The notes under the pieces were generated by a model that searched no databases, was not told the DNA's origin, and saw only the letters and a list, made by a program, of their open reading frames with translations. DNA of 64,000 nucleotides. It comes from Pandoraea sp. ASV26 (lineage in GTDB: Bacteria > Pseudomonadota > Gammaproteobacteria > Burkholderiales > Burkholderiaceae). This document shows, piece by piece, positions 8,426-17,638 of the stretch. A program made the translations under genes and the position numbers. Numbering within the stretch: the stretch's first letter is position 1; every line of letters begins with the position of its first letter. Location of the stretch: assembly GCF_016428915.1 (NCBI RefSeq), contig NZ_JAELTP010000012.1, forward strand, positions 1-64,000, in the 5' to 3' direction.

Positions 8426-8884
8426 ATGTCAGCCGCCGGGGCGCCGTTCGTCGACGACTATCTGGCGTATCTGCTCGCCCGTGCGAGCACGCTGGTATCC
8501 GATGAATTTCATCGTGAAGTCGCGGCCGCAGGACTCGGCGTGTCGGAGTGGCGAGTGCTCGCCACGCTCTCCGACGGTCGCGCACGCACCATCAACCAAT
8601 TGGCCGACATCGTGCTCGCCAAGCAGCCGACGCTCACCAAAGTCGTCGACCGGCTCGAAGCGACGGGGGATGTCGTGCGCGGGGAAAGCGCGACGGATCG
8701 CCGGCAGTCGCTGGTCTCGCTCACCGACGCCGGACGCGAGCGCGTGACCCCGCTGCTCGCCAGCGCACGCCGCCACGAAGCCGGGGTACTCGCCCGCTTC
8801 GGTACAGAACAATCCACCTTGCTCAAAGAAACGCTGCGCCGTCTGATCGACGAGATGACGCAGGCAACGCACCACCACCGATAG
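8426..8884 (+). CDS. MarR-family transcriptional regulator
   Basis: 152 residues from the ATG at 8426 ([20 protein letters not shown]). A winged helix-turn-helix is clear: [50 protein letters not shown], with the wing [17 protein letters not shown]. MarR proteins repress divergent catabolic operons and release DNA when bound to an aromatic ligand; NicR of the nicotinate pathway is of this family. The candidate operator is the palindrome at 7842-7855. A likely ligand would be the pathway substrate or its CoA ester. Confidence 0.92.
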   Translation: MSAAGAPFVDDYLAYLLARASTLVSDEFHREVAAAGLGVSEWRVLATLSDGRARTINQLADIVLAKQPTLTKVVDRLEATGDVVRGESATDRRQSLVSLTDAGRERVTPLLASARRHEAGVLARFGTEQSTLLKETLRRLIDEMTQATHHHR

Positions 8885-9110
8885 GCGTATTCCGATCGTC
8901 GTACGGACGCGTCCGAAAACGCGAATCACGCGGCGCGGCGAACCGTCAAAAATTCGACCACCTCGAGAAATTGTCGAATTTCCTTTCGTCGATCGCCGAA
9001 AATCGCATTTCCACTATCAATTTCACGCTTCACGATCCGCGAATACGCAAGCACTTGCGACGCGAATTCTTCTAAGATGCGCATATCGATTCCCGCTTTT
9101 GCGCACGCCC

Positions 9111-9776
9111 ATGACCGCACCCCGCAACCGCCCAGACGACGCGCGCAACGAGCGCCGCATCTGGGATATCAGCGCCCCGCTCTCGAGCGAGACTCCTGTC
9201 TGGCCCGGTGACACGCCGTTCTCGGAAGAGGCGGTGTGGCAGATCGGACCGGGCTGCCCGGTCAACGTCGGACGCATAACGTTGTCGCCGCACACGGGGG
9301 CGCATGCCGATGCACCACGTCATTACGACGACGAGGGTGCCTTCATCGGTGAGGTTTCGCTACAGACATATCTGGGGCCGTGCCGGGTGATTCATTGCAT
9401 CGGCGCCTCGCCGGTCGTCACGCCGGAGATGGTCGCGCCACACCTGACGGATGTGCCGTCACGCGTATTGCTGCGCACGTATGATCGCGCGCCGGTCGAG
9501 CGTTGGGATAGCGGGTTTTGCGCGGTGGCGCCCGAGACCATCGATCTGCTCGCGTCGCGCGGTGTGACGCTCGTCGGTATCGATACGCCCTCGCTCGATC
9601 CGCAGCAGAGCAAGACGATGGACGCGCACCACCGCATTCGCGCGCATCGCATGGCCATTCTCGAAGGGCTGGTGCTCGACGCTATTGCTCCGGCCGATTA
9701 CGAACTCATTGCGTTGCCGCTCAAGTTCATGCGGCTCGACGCGAGCCCGGTGCGCGCGGTGCTGCGCTCGCTTTGA
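9111..9776 (+). CDS. kynB: Kynurenine formamidase (arylformamidase)
   Basis: 221 residues from the ATG at 9111; a TTG twelve bases upstream is in frame. It belongs to the metal-dependent cyclase family: [17 protein letters not shown] near the start and the metal-binding motif [12 protein letters not shown] (about residues 61-72), then [21 protein letters not shown]. It hydrolyses N-formylkynurenine to kynurenine and formate. It is followed by kynU and kynA on the same strand, giving the standard bacterial kynBUA operon that takes tryptophan to anthranilate. Confidence 0.95.
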   Translation: MTAPRNRPDDARNERRIWDISAPLSSETPVWPGDTPFSEEAVWQIGPGCPVNVGRITLSPHTGAHADAPRHYDDEGAFIGEVSLQTYLGPCRVIHCIGASPVVTPEMVAPHLTDVPSRVLLRTYDRAPVERWDSGFCAVAPETIDLLASRGVTLVGIDTPSLDPQQSKTMDAHHRIRAHRMAILEGLVLDAIAPADYELIALPLKFMRLDASPVRAVLRSL

Positions 9777-9851
9777 GCAGCACGGTGCGCGTCGGCCTCG
9801 CGGCAAACGGCTTCCTTTTCTCGCATTGCTTTCACTTATAAAACGCAAACC

Positions 9852-11105
9852 ATGACGTCTTCTCGTAACGAATGTCTGGCCCTCGATGCGGCCGATCCGC
9901 TCGCCCCGCTGCGCGCCCAATTCGATCTGCCGCCGGGCGTGATCTATCTCGATGGCAACTCGCTGGGCGCACGCCCGCGGGCTGCGGCCAAGCGCGCGCA
10001 GGAAGTGATTACGGCCGAATGGGGTGTGGGCCTCATCCGTAGCTGGAACGACGCCGACTGGTTCGCACTGCCGCGCACGCTGGGCGACGCAATGGCACCG
10101 ATCATCGGTGCGGGCAAGGGCGAAGTTGTCGTGACGGACACCACGTCGAGCAACCTTTTCAAGGTGATGGCCGCCTCGCTCGATGCGCAACGCGCCCGCG
10201 CGCCGCAGCGCAAAGTGATCGTCTCCGAGCGCAGCAGCTTTCCGACCGATCTGTACATCTTGCAGGGCCTCACGCGCCTGCTCGACGACGGCTACTCGCT
10301 GCGTCTGATCGATTTGCCGGAAGATCTGCCGAACGCGCTGGACGATGACGTCGCCGTGGTGCTGCTCACGCATGTGAACTACCGCTCCGGCGCGATGTAC
10401 GACATGAACGCATGCACGGCCGAGATTCACGCGGCCGGTGCGCTGGTCGTGTGGGACCTTTGCCACTCTGCGGGCGCCGTGCCCGTCGATCTGAACGGCG
10501 CCGACGCCGACTACGCCGTGGGTTGCACGTACAAGTACCTGAACGGCGGCCCGGGCGCACCGGCATTCGTGTGGGTCAACAAGCGCCTTCAGGACAGTTT
10601 CTGGCAACCGCTGTCGGGCTGGTGGGGCCATCGTCAGCCGTTCGCGATGCAAACGGAATACACGCCGGATGACGGCATCGGGCGCTTCCTGTGCGGCACG
10701 CAGCCGATCGTCTCGCTCGCGCTCGTGCAGTGCGGTCTGGACATCTTCGCGCAAACGTCGATGGAAGCGCTGCGCCGCAAGTCGCTCGCGCTCACGGACC
10801 TGTTCATCAAGCTGGTGGAAGAGCGTTGCGCCGAATTCCCGCTCACGCTGGTGACGCCGCGCGATCATGCGGCGCGAGGCTCGCAGGTGAGTTTCGAGCA
10901 TCCGGAGGGTTTTGCCGTGATTCAGGCGTTGATTGCACGCGGTGTGATCGGCGACTATCGCGAGCCGCGCATCATGCGCTTCGGCATGACGCCGCTGTAC
11001 ACGAGCTTTGCCGATGTCTGGGATTCGGTCGAGATTCTGCGTGACGTGCTGACCACGGGATCGTGGGACAAGCCCGAGTTCCATCGTCGTGGCACGGTGA
11101 CCTGA
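9852..11105 (+). CDS. kynU: Kynureninase
   Basis: 417 residues, the usual length. A PLP-dependent fold-type I enzyme with [15 protein letters not shown] near the N-terminus, [39 protein letters not shown] around the PLP lysine (Lys228) and a C-terminal domain ending [14 protein letters not shown]. It cleaves L-kynurenine to anthranilate and alanine. It starts 75 bases after kynB and ends 16 bases before kynA. No anthranilate dioxygenase genes are in the window, so the fate of anthranilate is not shown. Confidence 0.97.
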   Translation: MTSSRNECLALDAADPLAPLRAQFDLPPGVIYLDGNSLGARPRAAAKRAQEVITAEWGVGLIRSWNDADWFALPRTLGDAMAPIIGAGKGEVVVTDTTSSNLFKVMAASLDAQRARAPQRKVIVSERSSFPTDLYILQGLTRLLDDGYSLRLIDLPEDLPNALDDDVAVVLLTHVNYRSGAMYDMNACTAEIHAAGALVVWDLCHSAGAVPVDLNGADADYAVGCTYKYLNGGPGAPAFVWVNKRLQDSFWQPLSGWWGHRQPFAMQTEYTPDDGIGRFLCGTQPIVSLALVQCGLDIFAQTSMEALRRKSLALTDLFIKLVEERCAEFPLTLVTPRDHAARGSQVSFEHPEGFAVIQALIARGVIGDYREPRIMRFGMTPLYTSFADVWDSVEILRDVLTTGSWDKPEFHRRGTVT

Positions 11106-11121
11106 GCGAGGAGTTGTCAGC

Positions 11122-12111
11122 ATGAGCAAGTCCCCCTCTTCCACACGCGACCCTCGCGATACCGCGACTAACGCCACGCCCGCTCAGGGCGGGTGCCCGT
11201 TCGGGCATCAGAGCGCAGACAACGTTGCGGGCGATGCTGCGGGTAACGCGGCGGGTAACGAAAAAGCCTCGCAGAACGCGTCGGCCGATGCGACCGAATG
11301 GCACGATGCCCAGCTCGATTTTTCCAAGAGCATGAGCTACGGCGACTACCTGTCGCTCGATCCGATTCTGAATGCGCAACATCCGCGCTCGACCGACCAC
11401 AACGAGATGCTGTTCATCATTCAGCATCAGACGAGCGAGTTGTGGATGAAGCTCGCATTGTACGAGTTGCAGGCAGCGCGCACGGCGGTTCACAACGACG
11501 AACTGCCGCCTGCGTTCAAGATGCTCGCCCGCGTGTCGCGCATTCTCGAGCAACTGGTGCAGGCGTGGAGTGTGCTGGCGACGATGACGCCGTCGGAGTA
11601 TTCGTCGATGCGGCCATCACTGGGCAGTTCGTCGGGTTTTCAGTCGTATCAGTACCGCATTCTGGAGTTCATGCTGGGCAACAAGAATGCGGCGATGCTC
11701 AAGCCGCATTCGCATCGCCCCGATCTCTTCCAGCAAGTGGAGACCGCGCTCAACGCACCGTCGTTCTACGACGAGGTGGTGCGTCTGCTCGCGCGTCGCG
11801 GCTTTGCGATTGCCCCCGAGCGGCTCGAACGCGACTGGACACAGCCCACGCCTCACGACGAGACCGTCGAGGCGGCATGGCTGGAGGTGTATCGCAACCC
11901 GTCGCAGCACTGGGAGTTGTACGAGATGGCCGAGGAATTGGTCGATCTCGAAGATGCTTTCCGCCAATGGCGCTTCCGGCATGTGACGACGGTCGAGCGC
12001 ATCATCGGCTTCAAGCAAGGCACCGGCGGCACGAATGGGGCACCCTATCTGCGCAAGATGCTCGATGTCGTGCTGTTCCCCGAACTGTGGCACGTGCGGA
12101 CGTTGCTGTGA
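11122..12111 (+). CDS. kynA: Tryptophan 2,3-dioxygenase
   Basis: 329 residues with a gaggag ribosome site before the ATG. The catalytic part starts near residue 68 ([22 protein letters not shown]) and has the family motifs [43 protein letters not shown] and [22 protein letters not shown]. The heme enzyme opens the indole ring of tryptophan to give N-formylkynurenine. The first 60 residues are a low-complexity, Ala/Asn/Asp-rich extension with a GGCPFGH motif, longer than in most family members. Last gene of kynBUA. Confidence 0.97.
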   Translation: MSKSPSSTRDPRDTATNATPAQGGCPFGHQSADNVAGDAAGNAAGNEKASQNASADATEWHDAQLDFSKSMSYGDYLSLDPILNAQHPRSTDHNEMLFIIQHQTSELWMKLALYELQAARTAVHNDELPPAFKMLARVSRILEQLVQAWSVLATMTPSEYSSMRPSLGSSSGFQSYQYRILEFMLGNKNAAMLKPHSHRPDLFQQVETALNAPSFYDEVVRLLARRGFAIAPERLERDWTQPTPHDETVEAAWLEVYRNPSQHWELYEMAEELVDLEDAFRQWRFRHVTTVERIIGFKQGTGGTNGAPYLRKMLDVVLFPELWHVRTLL

Positions 12112-12146
12112 TGTCTTTGCCGTAACCAGGCCTCCCGCATAGCTTC

Positions 12147-12385
12147 GGCAAGCGCCCTCTCCTAAGCCCGGGGCTGCGGCGCTTGCCCGTCCCCTGACTC
12201 CGCTCCCATGCTTGTTAAGTCGCTGCGTCAGGGGACGGACAATCACCGCCATCGTGCGCCCGGCCGCGCCGCACTCATCGCTTTGGCGGGTGTCGTCGCA
12301 TCGATATCGGTTGCGGATCGGGTCGGGGGTCGCCCGCGGTGCGACTTAACAAGCACTGGAGCGCCGCGGGCGGCCCCCAACCCGA
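12147..12385. other. Cluster of three hairpins after kynA, two with complementary loops
   Basis: In the 295-base gap between convergent kynA and the IclR gene. Hairpin A: 10-bp perfect stem (12147-12156 with 12178-12187). Hairpin B: 12-bp perfect stem (12187-12198 with 12227-12238). Hairpin C: 22-bp stem with two mismatches (12318-12339 with 12364-12385). The loop of B contains cttgttaagtcgc (12211-12223) and the loop of C contains its exact complement gcgacttaacaag (12341-12353). No U-tract follows. The region may terminate both genes or be a structured or mobile palindromic element. Confidence 0.75.
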
Positions 12386-12406
12386 TGGACCACTGACGTA
12401 CGGGGC

Positions 12407-13255
12407 TCAGACCTGTCCGCTCAGACGTGCTGCCAGTTGCTTGAGGCGCGGGCCAATCTCTTCACGGAAGACGGCGTCCGGAATCGAGGACGACGGCCCG
12501 CTGCAACTGATCGCCAGCCAGCGGTTCTGCCGCACGTCGCGCAGCGGCACCGCCACCGCATTCACGCCCTCATGCCACTCGCGAAACGAGTAGCAGCATC
12601 CCTCGCGCTTGTACGACTCGATCCCTTTGTCGACGCCGGACCGGAGCACATCCCAGCCCACATTGCGCAGCGCGGCCGGATTGGCATCGTAGTGATCGCG
12701 CAGATCGGCGAGCATCGTCTCACGCTCGATTGGCGTCATGGCCGCGAGGTAGACGCGCCCCATCGAACTCGTCAGCATCGACAGACGTGAGCCCGCCGTC
12801 AGCCCCAGGGTGAGGTGTGCCGAGTCGCTACGGATGGTTTCGAGATACATCATGTCGACACCTTCCCGGCAACCCAGGGAAACGGAACACCCCATCTCTT
12901 TGGCTAACGCCCGCATGTGCGGGCGCGCCAGCGTGAGCATGTCCGTGCCGCTCAGGAACGCGTACCCCAAGGCCAGCACACCGGCGTCGAGCGCGTATTT
13001 GCCAAGCTCGGCGTCGTAGCGCAGATAGCCCAGCTCCGTGAGCGTGTAGGCAAGACGACTGACAGTGGCTTTCGGCAGCCCCGTGCGCGCCGCGAAGTCG
13101 CGATTGCCCAGCAGGACATCGTCGGGACCGAAGGCGCGCAGCAGTTCGAGACCACGGGCGAGCGCCGTGACGAACTTGCGCTCGTCATGCGAAGGCGGCA
13201 CACCGTGCGCCGGCGCACCGGCAAAGGCTGACAGGGACGTTTTGACCACAACCAT
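12407..13255 (-). CDS. IclR-family transcriptional regulator (PcaR/PobR-like)
   Basis: About 282 residues from the ATG at 13255 (MVVVKTSLSAFAG); the frame is open to 13312. It has the helix-turn-helix FVTALARGLELLRAFGPDDVLLGNRDFAARTGLPKATVSRLAYTLTELGYL and an IclR effector domain (MSSMGRVYLAAMTPIERETML, CYSFREWHEGVNAVAVPL). This N-terminal pattern is common in IclR regulators of aromatic catabolism. It is divergent from the glutaryl-CoA dehydrogenase gene, with 234 bases between the starts, and is its likely regulator. Confidence 0.9.
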   Translation of the reverse strand: MVVVKTSLSAFAGAPAHGVPPSHDERKFVTALARGLELLRAFGPDDVLLGNRDFAARTGLPKATVSRLAYTLTELGYLRYDAELGKYALDAGVLALGYAFLSGTDMLTLARPHMRALAKEMGCSVSLGCREGVDMMYLETIRSDSAHLTLGLTAGSRLSMLTSSMGRVYLAAMTPIERETMLADLRDHYDANPAALRNVGWDVLRSGVDKGIESYKREGCCYSFREWHEGVNAVAVPLRDVRQNRWLAISCSGPSSSIPDAVFREEIGPRLKQLAARLSGQV

Positions 13256-13489
13256 TGCGCACTCCGCTTCAAATAGGTTCAGCCAGCGCACACACTGACC
13301 ATTGCCCGGCAAAAAATTTTAGTGTTAAACTAACTTCGATTTCAGAACATTGTTCCGCATTGCGGAACCTTCGTCAAGTCGACAAGCTTTCCCGGTGCGG
13401 GATGCAGCAACGGTATGCCGCACATGTGCCAAACGGGCCGACGAGGATGGCGTCAGCGTATTTTTCGAGAACATCGGAGGAGAGAGGTC

Positions 13490-14683
13490 ATGGCAGGCAA
13501 TGCACAGTTTCATTGGGACGATCCGCTGTTGCTGGACGCACAGCTCACGAGCGAAGAGCGCATGATTCGTGACGCCGCAGCCGCGTACTCGAACGACAAG
13601 CTCGCGCCGCGCGTGCTCGAGGCATTCCGCCACGAGCGCACCGATGCCGCGATCTTTCGCGAGATGGGTGAGATCGGCCTGCTCGGCCCAACGATTCCCG
13701 AGGAATACGGCGGTCCGGGACTGAACTACGTGGCCTACGGTCTGATCGCGCGTGAAGTCGAGCGAGTGGACTCGGGCTATCGCTCGATGATGTCGGTGCA
13801 ATCCTCGCTCGTCATGGTGCCGATCTTCGAATTCGGCAGCGAAGCGCAAAAGCAGAAGTACCTGCCGAAGCTGGCCAGCGGCGAGTGGATCGGTTGCTTC
13901 GGCCTGACCGAACCGAACCACGGCTCCGATCCGGCCGGCATGACCACGCGCGCCAAGAAGGTCGCGGGTGGCTACGAGTTGAGTGGCGCCAAGATGTGGA
14001 TCACCAATTCGCCGATCGCCGATGTGTTCGTGGTGTGGGGCAAGCTCGCCGATGACAATGGCGAGGAAAAGATTCGCGGCTTCATTCTGGAAAAGGGCTG
14101 GAAAGGTCTGTCGGCCCCGGCGATCCATGGCAAGGTCGGCCTGCGTGCCTCGATCACCGGTGAGATCGTGATGGATCAGGTGTTCGTGCCGGAAGAGAAT
14201 CTGATGCCGGGCGTCTCCGGTCTGAAGGGTCCGTTCACCTGCCTGAATTCAGCCCGCTACGGCATCGCCTGGGGCGCACTGGGCGCCGCGGAATTCTGCT
14301 GGCACATGGCGCGTCAGTACGTGCTCGACCGTCAGCAGTTCGGTCGTCCGCTCGCGGCCAATCAGTTGATCCAGAAGAAGCTCGCCGACATGCAGACGGA
14401 AATCACGCTGGGCCTGCAAGGCTGCCTGCGTCTGGGCCGCATGAAGGACGAAGGCACCGCCGCCGTCGAGATTACCTCGATCATGAAACGCAACTCTTGC
14501 GGCAAGGCACTGGACGTGGCGCGTATGGCCCGCGACATGCTCGGCGGCAACGGCATCTCCGACGAGTTCGGCATCGCCCGTCACCTCGTGAACCTCGAAG
14601 TGGTCAACACTTACGAAGGCACGCATGACATTCACGCGCTGATTCTCGGCCGCGCACAAACGGGCATTCAGGCGTTCTTCTGA
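13490..14683 (+). CDS. gcdH: Glutaryl-CoA dehydrogenase
   Basis: 397 residues from the ATG at 13490, which follows a ggaggagagagg ribosome site; the frame is open upstream without a good start. It shows [59 protein letters not shown] and the catalytic Glu in [17 protein letters not shown] (Glu376). The FAD enzyme oxidatively decarboxylates glutaryl-CoA to crotonyl-CoA in lysine, tryptophan and aromatic degradation. The usual neighbouring CoA-transferase gene is absent here. A divergent IclR gene probably controls it. Confidence 0.93.
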   Translation: MAGNAQFHWDDPLLLDAQLTSEERMIRDAAAAYSNDKLAPRVLEAFRHERTDAAIFREMGEIGLLGPTIPEEYGGPGLNYVAYGLIAREVERVDSGYRSMMSVQSSLVMVPIFEFGSEAQKQKYLPKLASGEWIGCFGLTEPNHGSDPAGMTTRAKKVAGGYELSGAKMWITNSPIADVFVVWGKLADDNGEEKIRGFILEKGWKGLSAPAIHGKVGLRASITGEIVMDQVFVPEENLMPGVSGLKGPFTCLNSARYGIAWGALGAAEFCWHMARQYVLDRQQFGRPLAANQLIQKKLADMQTEITLGLQGCLRLGRMKDEGTAAVEITSIMKRNSCGKALDVARMARDMLGGNGISDEFGIARHLVNLEVVNTYEGTHDIHALILGRAQTGIQAFF

Positions 14684-14720
14684 TCGATCGATTCGATCGA
14701 CCAGGTTGCAGCCATCGCAA

Positions 14721-14746
14721 GGAACCGCACGCGAGCGTGCGGTTCC
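14721..14746 (+). terminator. Hairpin after gcdH
   Basis: A perfect 10-bp stem (14721-14730 with 14737-14746) with a 6-base loop, 38 bases after the gcdH stop. The following tract is weak in T, so it may terminate poorly or act as a 3' stabiliser. Confidence 0.5.
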
Positions 14747-14826
14747 CGCGATTTGTCTGGTACGCGTCGTTTCTCAGGCCGCATGCCGCGGGCCGTCAAT
14801 CCTCTGAGCGACGGCGCGTACCAAAC

Positions 14827-14858
14827 AAAAATGCCAGCGCTTTCACGCTGGCATTTTT
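14827..14858. terminator. Bidirectional rho-independent terminator
   Basis: A 13-bp stem (14827-14839 with 14846-14858) with A-rich left and T-rich right ends, so it gives a U-tract in both directions. It lies between convergent gcdH and the peroxiredoxin gene. Confidence 0.9.
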
Positions 14859-14891
14859 TGCTTCTGCGGACTTTCTGTCGCGCCCGCCGGA

Positions 14892-15530
14892 TTACTTGTT
14901 CGGCTGCGGCGTGAGACGCAGGTACGGACGCACCGCCTTGTATCCCTTCGGGAATTTTTCCTTCAGCACGGCCTCGTCCTTGAGCGACGGCACGATCACC
15001 ACATCTTCGCCGTCCTTCCAGTTCCCCGGCGTCGCGACCGAATAGTTGTCGGTCAGTTGCAGCGAGTCGATCACGCGCAGGATCTCGTCGAAGTTGCGAC
15101 CGGTGCTGGCCGGATACGTGATGATGAGGCGCACCTTCTTCTTCGGATCGATCACGAACAGCGAGCGCACCGTCACGGTTTCGCTGGCATTCGGATGGAT
15201 CATGTCGTAGAGCTGCGAAACCTTGCGATCGCCATCGGCCAGGATCGGGAAATTGACCGTGGTGTTCTGCGTTTCGTTGATATCCTTGATCCAGCCCTTG
15301 TGCGATTCGGCGTCGTCGACCGACAGCGCGATGGCCTTCACGCCACGCTTTTCGAACTCGCCCTTGAGTTTTGCGGTCAGACCCAGTTCGGTCGTGCAGA
15401 CCGGCGTGTAATCGGCCGGGTGCGAGAACAGCACACCCCAGCTATCACCAAGGAATTCGTGGAACTTGATTTTGCCAACCGACGAGTCTTGCTCGAAGTC
15501 GGGAGCAATGTCACCCAAACGCAATGTCAT
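14892..15530 (-). CDS. 1-Cys peroxiredoxin (Prx6 type)
   Basis: 212 residues. The peroxidatic cysteine is Cys45 in SHPADYTPVCTTELG, and the C-terminal extension (YSVATPGNWKDGEDVVIVPSL, FPKGYKAVRPYLRLTPQ) is typical of the Prx6 subgroup. No second conserved cysteine is visible, consistent with a 1-Cys mechanism. It reduces H2O2 and organic hydroperoxides in the cytoplasm. It is a single gene, flanked by a strong terminator downstream and about 240 bases of non-coding DNA upstream in which no OxyR site could be named. Confidence 0.95.
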   Translation of the reverse strand: MTLRLGDIAPDFEQDSSVGKIKFHEFLGDSWGVLFSHPADYTPVCTTELGLTAKLKGEFEKRGVKAIALSVDDAESHKGWIKDINETQNTTVNFPILADGDRKVSQLYDMIHPNASETVTVRSLFVIDPKKKVRLIITYPASTGRNFDEILRVIDSLQLTDNYSVATPGNWKDGEDVVIVPSLKDEAVLKEKFPKGYKAVRPYLRLTPQPNK

Positions 15531-15769
15531 TTACGGTCTCCTTGAGAACCTTCAACTCAGTGGGGTAAAGACTAAAGGATGCTAAGCTTTGCCAGAACGA
15601 ATAAAAAATTGATTGCACATAATTATTCGAAATATACAGTCACCGAGGGTGTTGTTTTATGGCAACGACTCGTTGAAAGCGTTACGATAACACCCATATC
15701 CCTCTCGCATCTTCCTCCCCGAACCGGGTAACCACCATGTCGCATGTGCACACCAACAAGGAGAAGTTC

Positions 15770-16045
15770 ATGACCGATATCAAATCCGTATTGGCCGACG
15801 CCGAAGACCTGCTCAAACAAGCCGCCAACACGACCGGTGAGCGTGCTTCCGAACTGAGCGACAAGGCACTTGCGCTGCTCAAGCAAGCCAAGGAAAAGGC
15901 TTCCGACGTGCAGGTCGTCGTTGTCGAGAAGAGCAAGAAAGCCGCTCGCGCGACCGACGACTATGTTCACGACCATCCGTGGCAAGCCGTGGGCATCGCC
16001 GCCGGCATCGGCGTGGTGATCGGCCTGCTGCTCAACCGCAAGTAA
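15770..16045 (+). CDS. ElaB/YqjD/DUF883-family membrane-anchored protein
   Basis: 91 residues from the ATG at 15770, which follows an aaggag site; an in-frame start at 15737 is less likely. A long charged helix with Ala/Lys/Glu (residues 1-68) is followed by DDYVHDHPWQAVGIAAGIGVVIGLLLNRK, a single C-terminal membrane anchor with a terminal Arg-Lys. Family members YqjD and ElaB bind ribosomes at the inner membrane in stationary phase in E. coli. It is followed by YqjE-like and YqjK-like genes, so the E. coli yqjDEK arrangement is kept. Confidence 0.92.
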   Translation: MTDIKSVLADAEDLLKQAANTTGERASELSDKALALLKQAKEKASDVQVVVVEKSKKAARATDDYVHDHPWQAVGIAAGIGVVIGLLLNRK

Positions 16046-16150
16046 GCTGCGCCGGCGCCAGTCGCCTTCTCGCCTATTCAGCCCAAGGCGGAGCCCGCCT
16101 GACCCGCGCCACGGGTCAGGCGGGCCGCCCAGTCCAGCCCTGTTCAGCCC

Positions 16151-16534
16151 ATGACCGACAATGATCGCACGACCCCGCCGCGACCTTCGCTGCGGCGCCT
16201 AGCCGGTGCGTTGCTCGAGATCCTGCAGTCGCGCATCGAACTCATCGGCATCGAGTTGACCGAAGAGAAAGAACGCCTGATGGGCGTGGCTTTCCTCGGC
16301 CTGGCCGCGATGCTCTTCGGCGTTCTCGCCCTCGTGTCGCTGACCGCGCTGGTGATCCTGATTTTCTGGGACACTTATCGCCTACAGGCCATGACGGGCA
16401 TCTTCATCGTGTATCTGCTGCTCGCCGGCTGGTGCGCATTGCGCGCGCGCAACATTCTGCGTGATGCCCCGATGCCGTTCGAGGCCACACTGGCCGAGTT
16501 CGAAAAGGATCGCGACGCCATGCGTCCGGACTGA
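16151..16534 (+). CDS. Phage-holin-superfamily / YqjE-like membrane protein
   Basis: 127 residues. An N-terminal amphipathic region (LRRLAGALLEILQSRIELIGIELTEEKERL) precedes two hydrophobic segments, about residues 42-72 and 80-100 (MTGIFIVYLLLAGWCALRAR). The family is a small inner-membrane protein of unknown biochemical role found next to YqjD. The gene ends 13 bases before the start chosen for the next gene. Confidence 0.9.
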   Translation: MTDNDRTTPPRPSLRRLAGALLEILQSRIELIGIELTEEKERLMGVAFLGLAAMLFGVLALVSLTALVILIFWDTYRLQAMTGIFIVYLLLAGWCALRARNILRDAPMPFEATLAEFEKDRDAMRPD

Positions 16535-16547
16535 AGGAGATCTGCCC

Positions 16548-17042
16548 GTGCCGATGGAACCGAACCCCCAACGCCGCAAGCGAGCGTCCCGACGCTCGCG
16601 TCACGACCTCCTCGCGATTCGCAAGGAACTCGTGCTCACGCGCATCGCCGTCGAGCGCGCCGAACTGATTCAGGCCTCGCACGTCACGCGCGAGCGCCTG
16701 CGCAATTTCCGCTGGGTCCGCTATTTGCTGCCCGGCGGCTTTGCCAAGTTCTCCGGCATTGGCGGGCTCGCCAGCTCCGGGCTCAAGCTCGGCGGACTGC
16801 TTGAACGCTATCCGCTGGTCAGCTCGGTTGCCTCACTCGCCCTCACCGGTTTGTCGCATACGCCCGTCGGGCGGGTGGTGCGCCGCAGTCTCAAGTGGGG
16901 TGGCCTCGGCGTTCTCGCATGGCAAGGCATCAAGCTCTGGCAGGCATCGACGAAGCCGTCGACGCCGCAGGCCGATGCGCCCCCTGCCCCTCGCACCCCT
17001 ACCGCGCAAGCCAACGACGACGGCACGCCGCCGCTCAGATAA
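16548..17042 (+). CDS. YqjK-like hypothetical protein
   Basis: 164 residues from a GTG at 16548, chosen because the aaggaga site lies 8 bases upstream; ATG at 16554 is the alternative. The protein starts with a very basic stretch (RRKRASRRSRHDLLAIRKELV), has a weakly hydrophobic middle (LPGGFAKFSGIGGLASSGLKLGG, and about residues 115-140) and ends in a Pro/Ala/Thr-rich tail. Position and character match the third gene of the yqjDEK group. Function unknown. Confidence 0.78.
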   Translation: MPMEPNPQRRKRASRRSRHDLLAIRKELVLTRIAVERAELIQASHVTRERLRNFRWVRYLLPGGFAKFSGIGGLASSGLKLGGLLERYPLVSSVASLALTGLSHTPVGRVVRRSLKWGGLGVLAWQGIKLWQASTKPSTPQADAPPAPRTPTAQANDDGTPPLR

Positions 17043-17068
17043 GCGCCGCGCGCGGCTCACTGTTCGAC

Positions 17069-17638
17069 TCACGCATCGCAGCGTCGAGCCACGCGGGCGC
17101 GGCCGTAAGCATTGATCGTGATGCAAATACGCCGCCCGTGCCCGGCAATACGCACCGTGCCCGATAGCCACCCGCGCGTTTGCGTTCGCATGAAGCCGTT
17201 TTCTGCGAAGGCAAGCCCCTCCGTGTAGTACAGCCCCCATCGCACTTCGACGCTCACGCCCGCGGGCAACGGCGCATATCTGCCCAGTAATTGATCGCCG
17301 GCATCGAAGCGATCGTTACGATTCTCGTCGACGAACGTCACCCAACCGCTGCTCAGACTCGCGCCATCCTGCGGCGCCATTGCCACGCGCCGGTGCCGCC
17401 CCAACGCCTCCGAGCGCGCGGCCTGCATCGACGCCAGAAACGCTCGCGCGGTGATGTCCACCGACACCCGGCGGCGAACCGCTTCTATCGACGGTGAGAC
17501 CGCCACGATCGCGACGGCAAGCACGGCCATTGCGATGACACACTCCAGCATCGTTACCCCTCGGGTTAAACGTAAATCACGACGCATCGCAAGGCTCACG
17601 ATCAGCATGCGTGGCGAACGTCGCAGCGGCAGCGTCAT
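17069..17638 (-). CDS. Minor pseudopilin, FimT/GspH-like
   Basis: 189 residues from the ATG at 17638, which has a gggaggt site 11-12 bases upstream; ATGs at 17608 and 17587 would give shorter leaders. The prepilin signature is G-VTMLECVIAMAVLAVAIVAVSPS, with Glu at +5 of the mature protein and a hydrophobic helix. The rest (FLASMQAARSEALGRHRRVAM, GWVTFVDENRNDRFDAGDQLL) is the GspH/FimT fold. Such minor pilins prime type IV pilus assembly at the inner membrane. The 5' end overlaps the PilX-like gene by 62 bases. Last of four overlapping pilin-type genes; no PilY1 or PilE gene is present. Confidence 0.87.
   Translation of the reverse strand: MTLPLRRSPRMLIVSLAMRRDLRLTRGVTMLECVIAMAVLAVAIVAVSPSIEAVRRRVSVDITARAFLASMQAARSEALGRHRRVAMAPQDGASLSSGWVTFVDENRNDRFDAGDQLLGRYAPLPAGVSVEVRWGLYYTEGLAFAENGFMRTQTRGWLSGTVRIAGHGRRICITINAYGRARVARRCDA

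Noticed and set aside
13415-13489. N-terminal extension of the glutaryl-CoA dehydrogenase frame
   Set aside because: The extra 25 residues lack similarity to the family, and a strong ribosome site marks the ATG at 13490.
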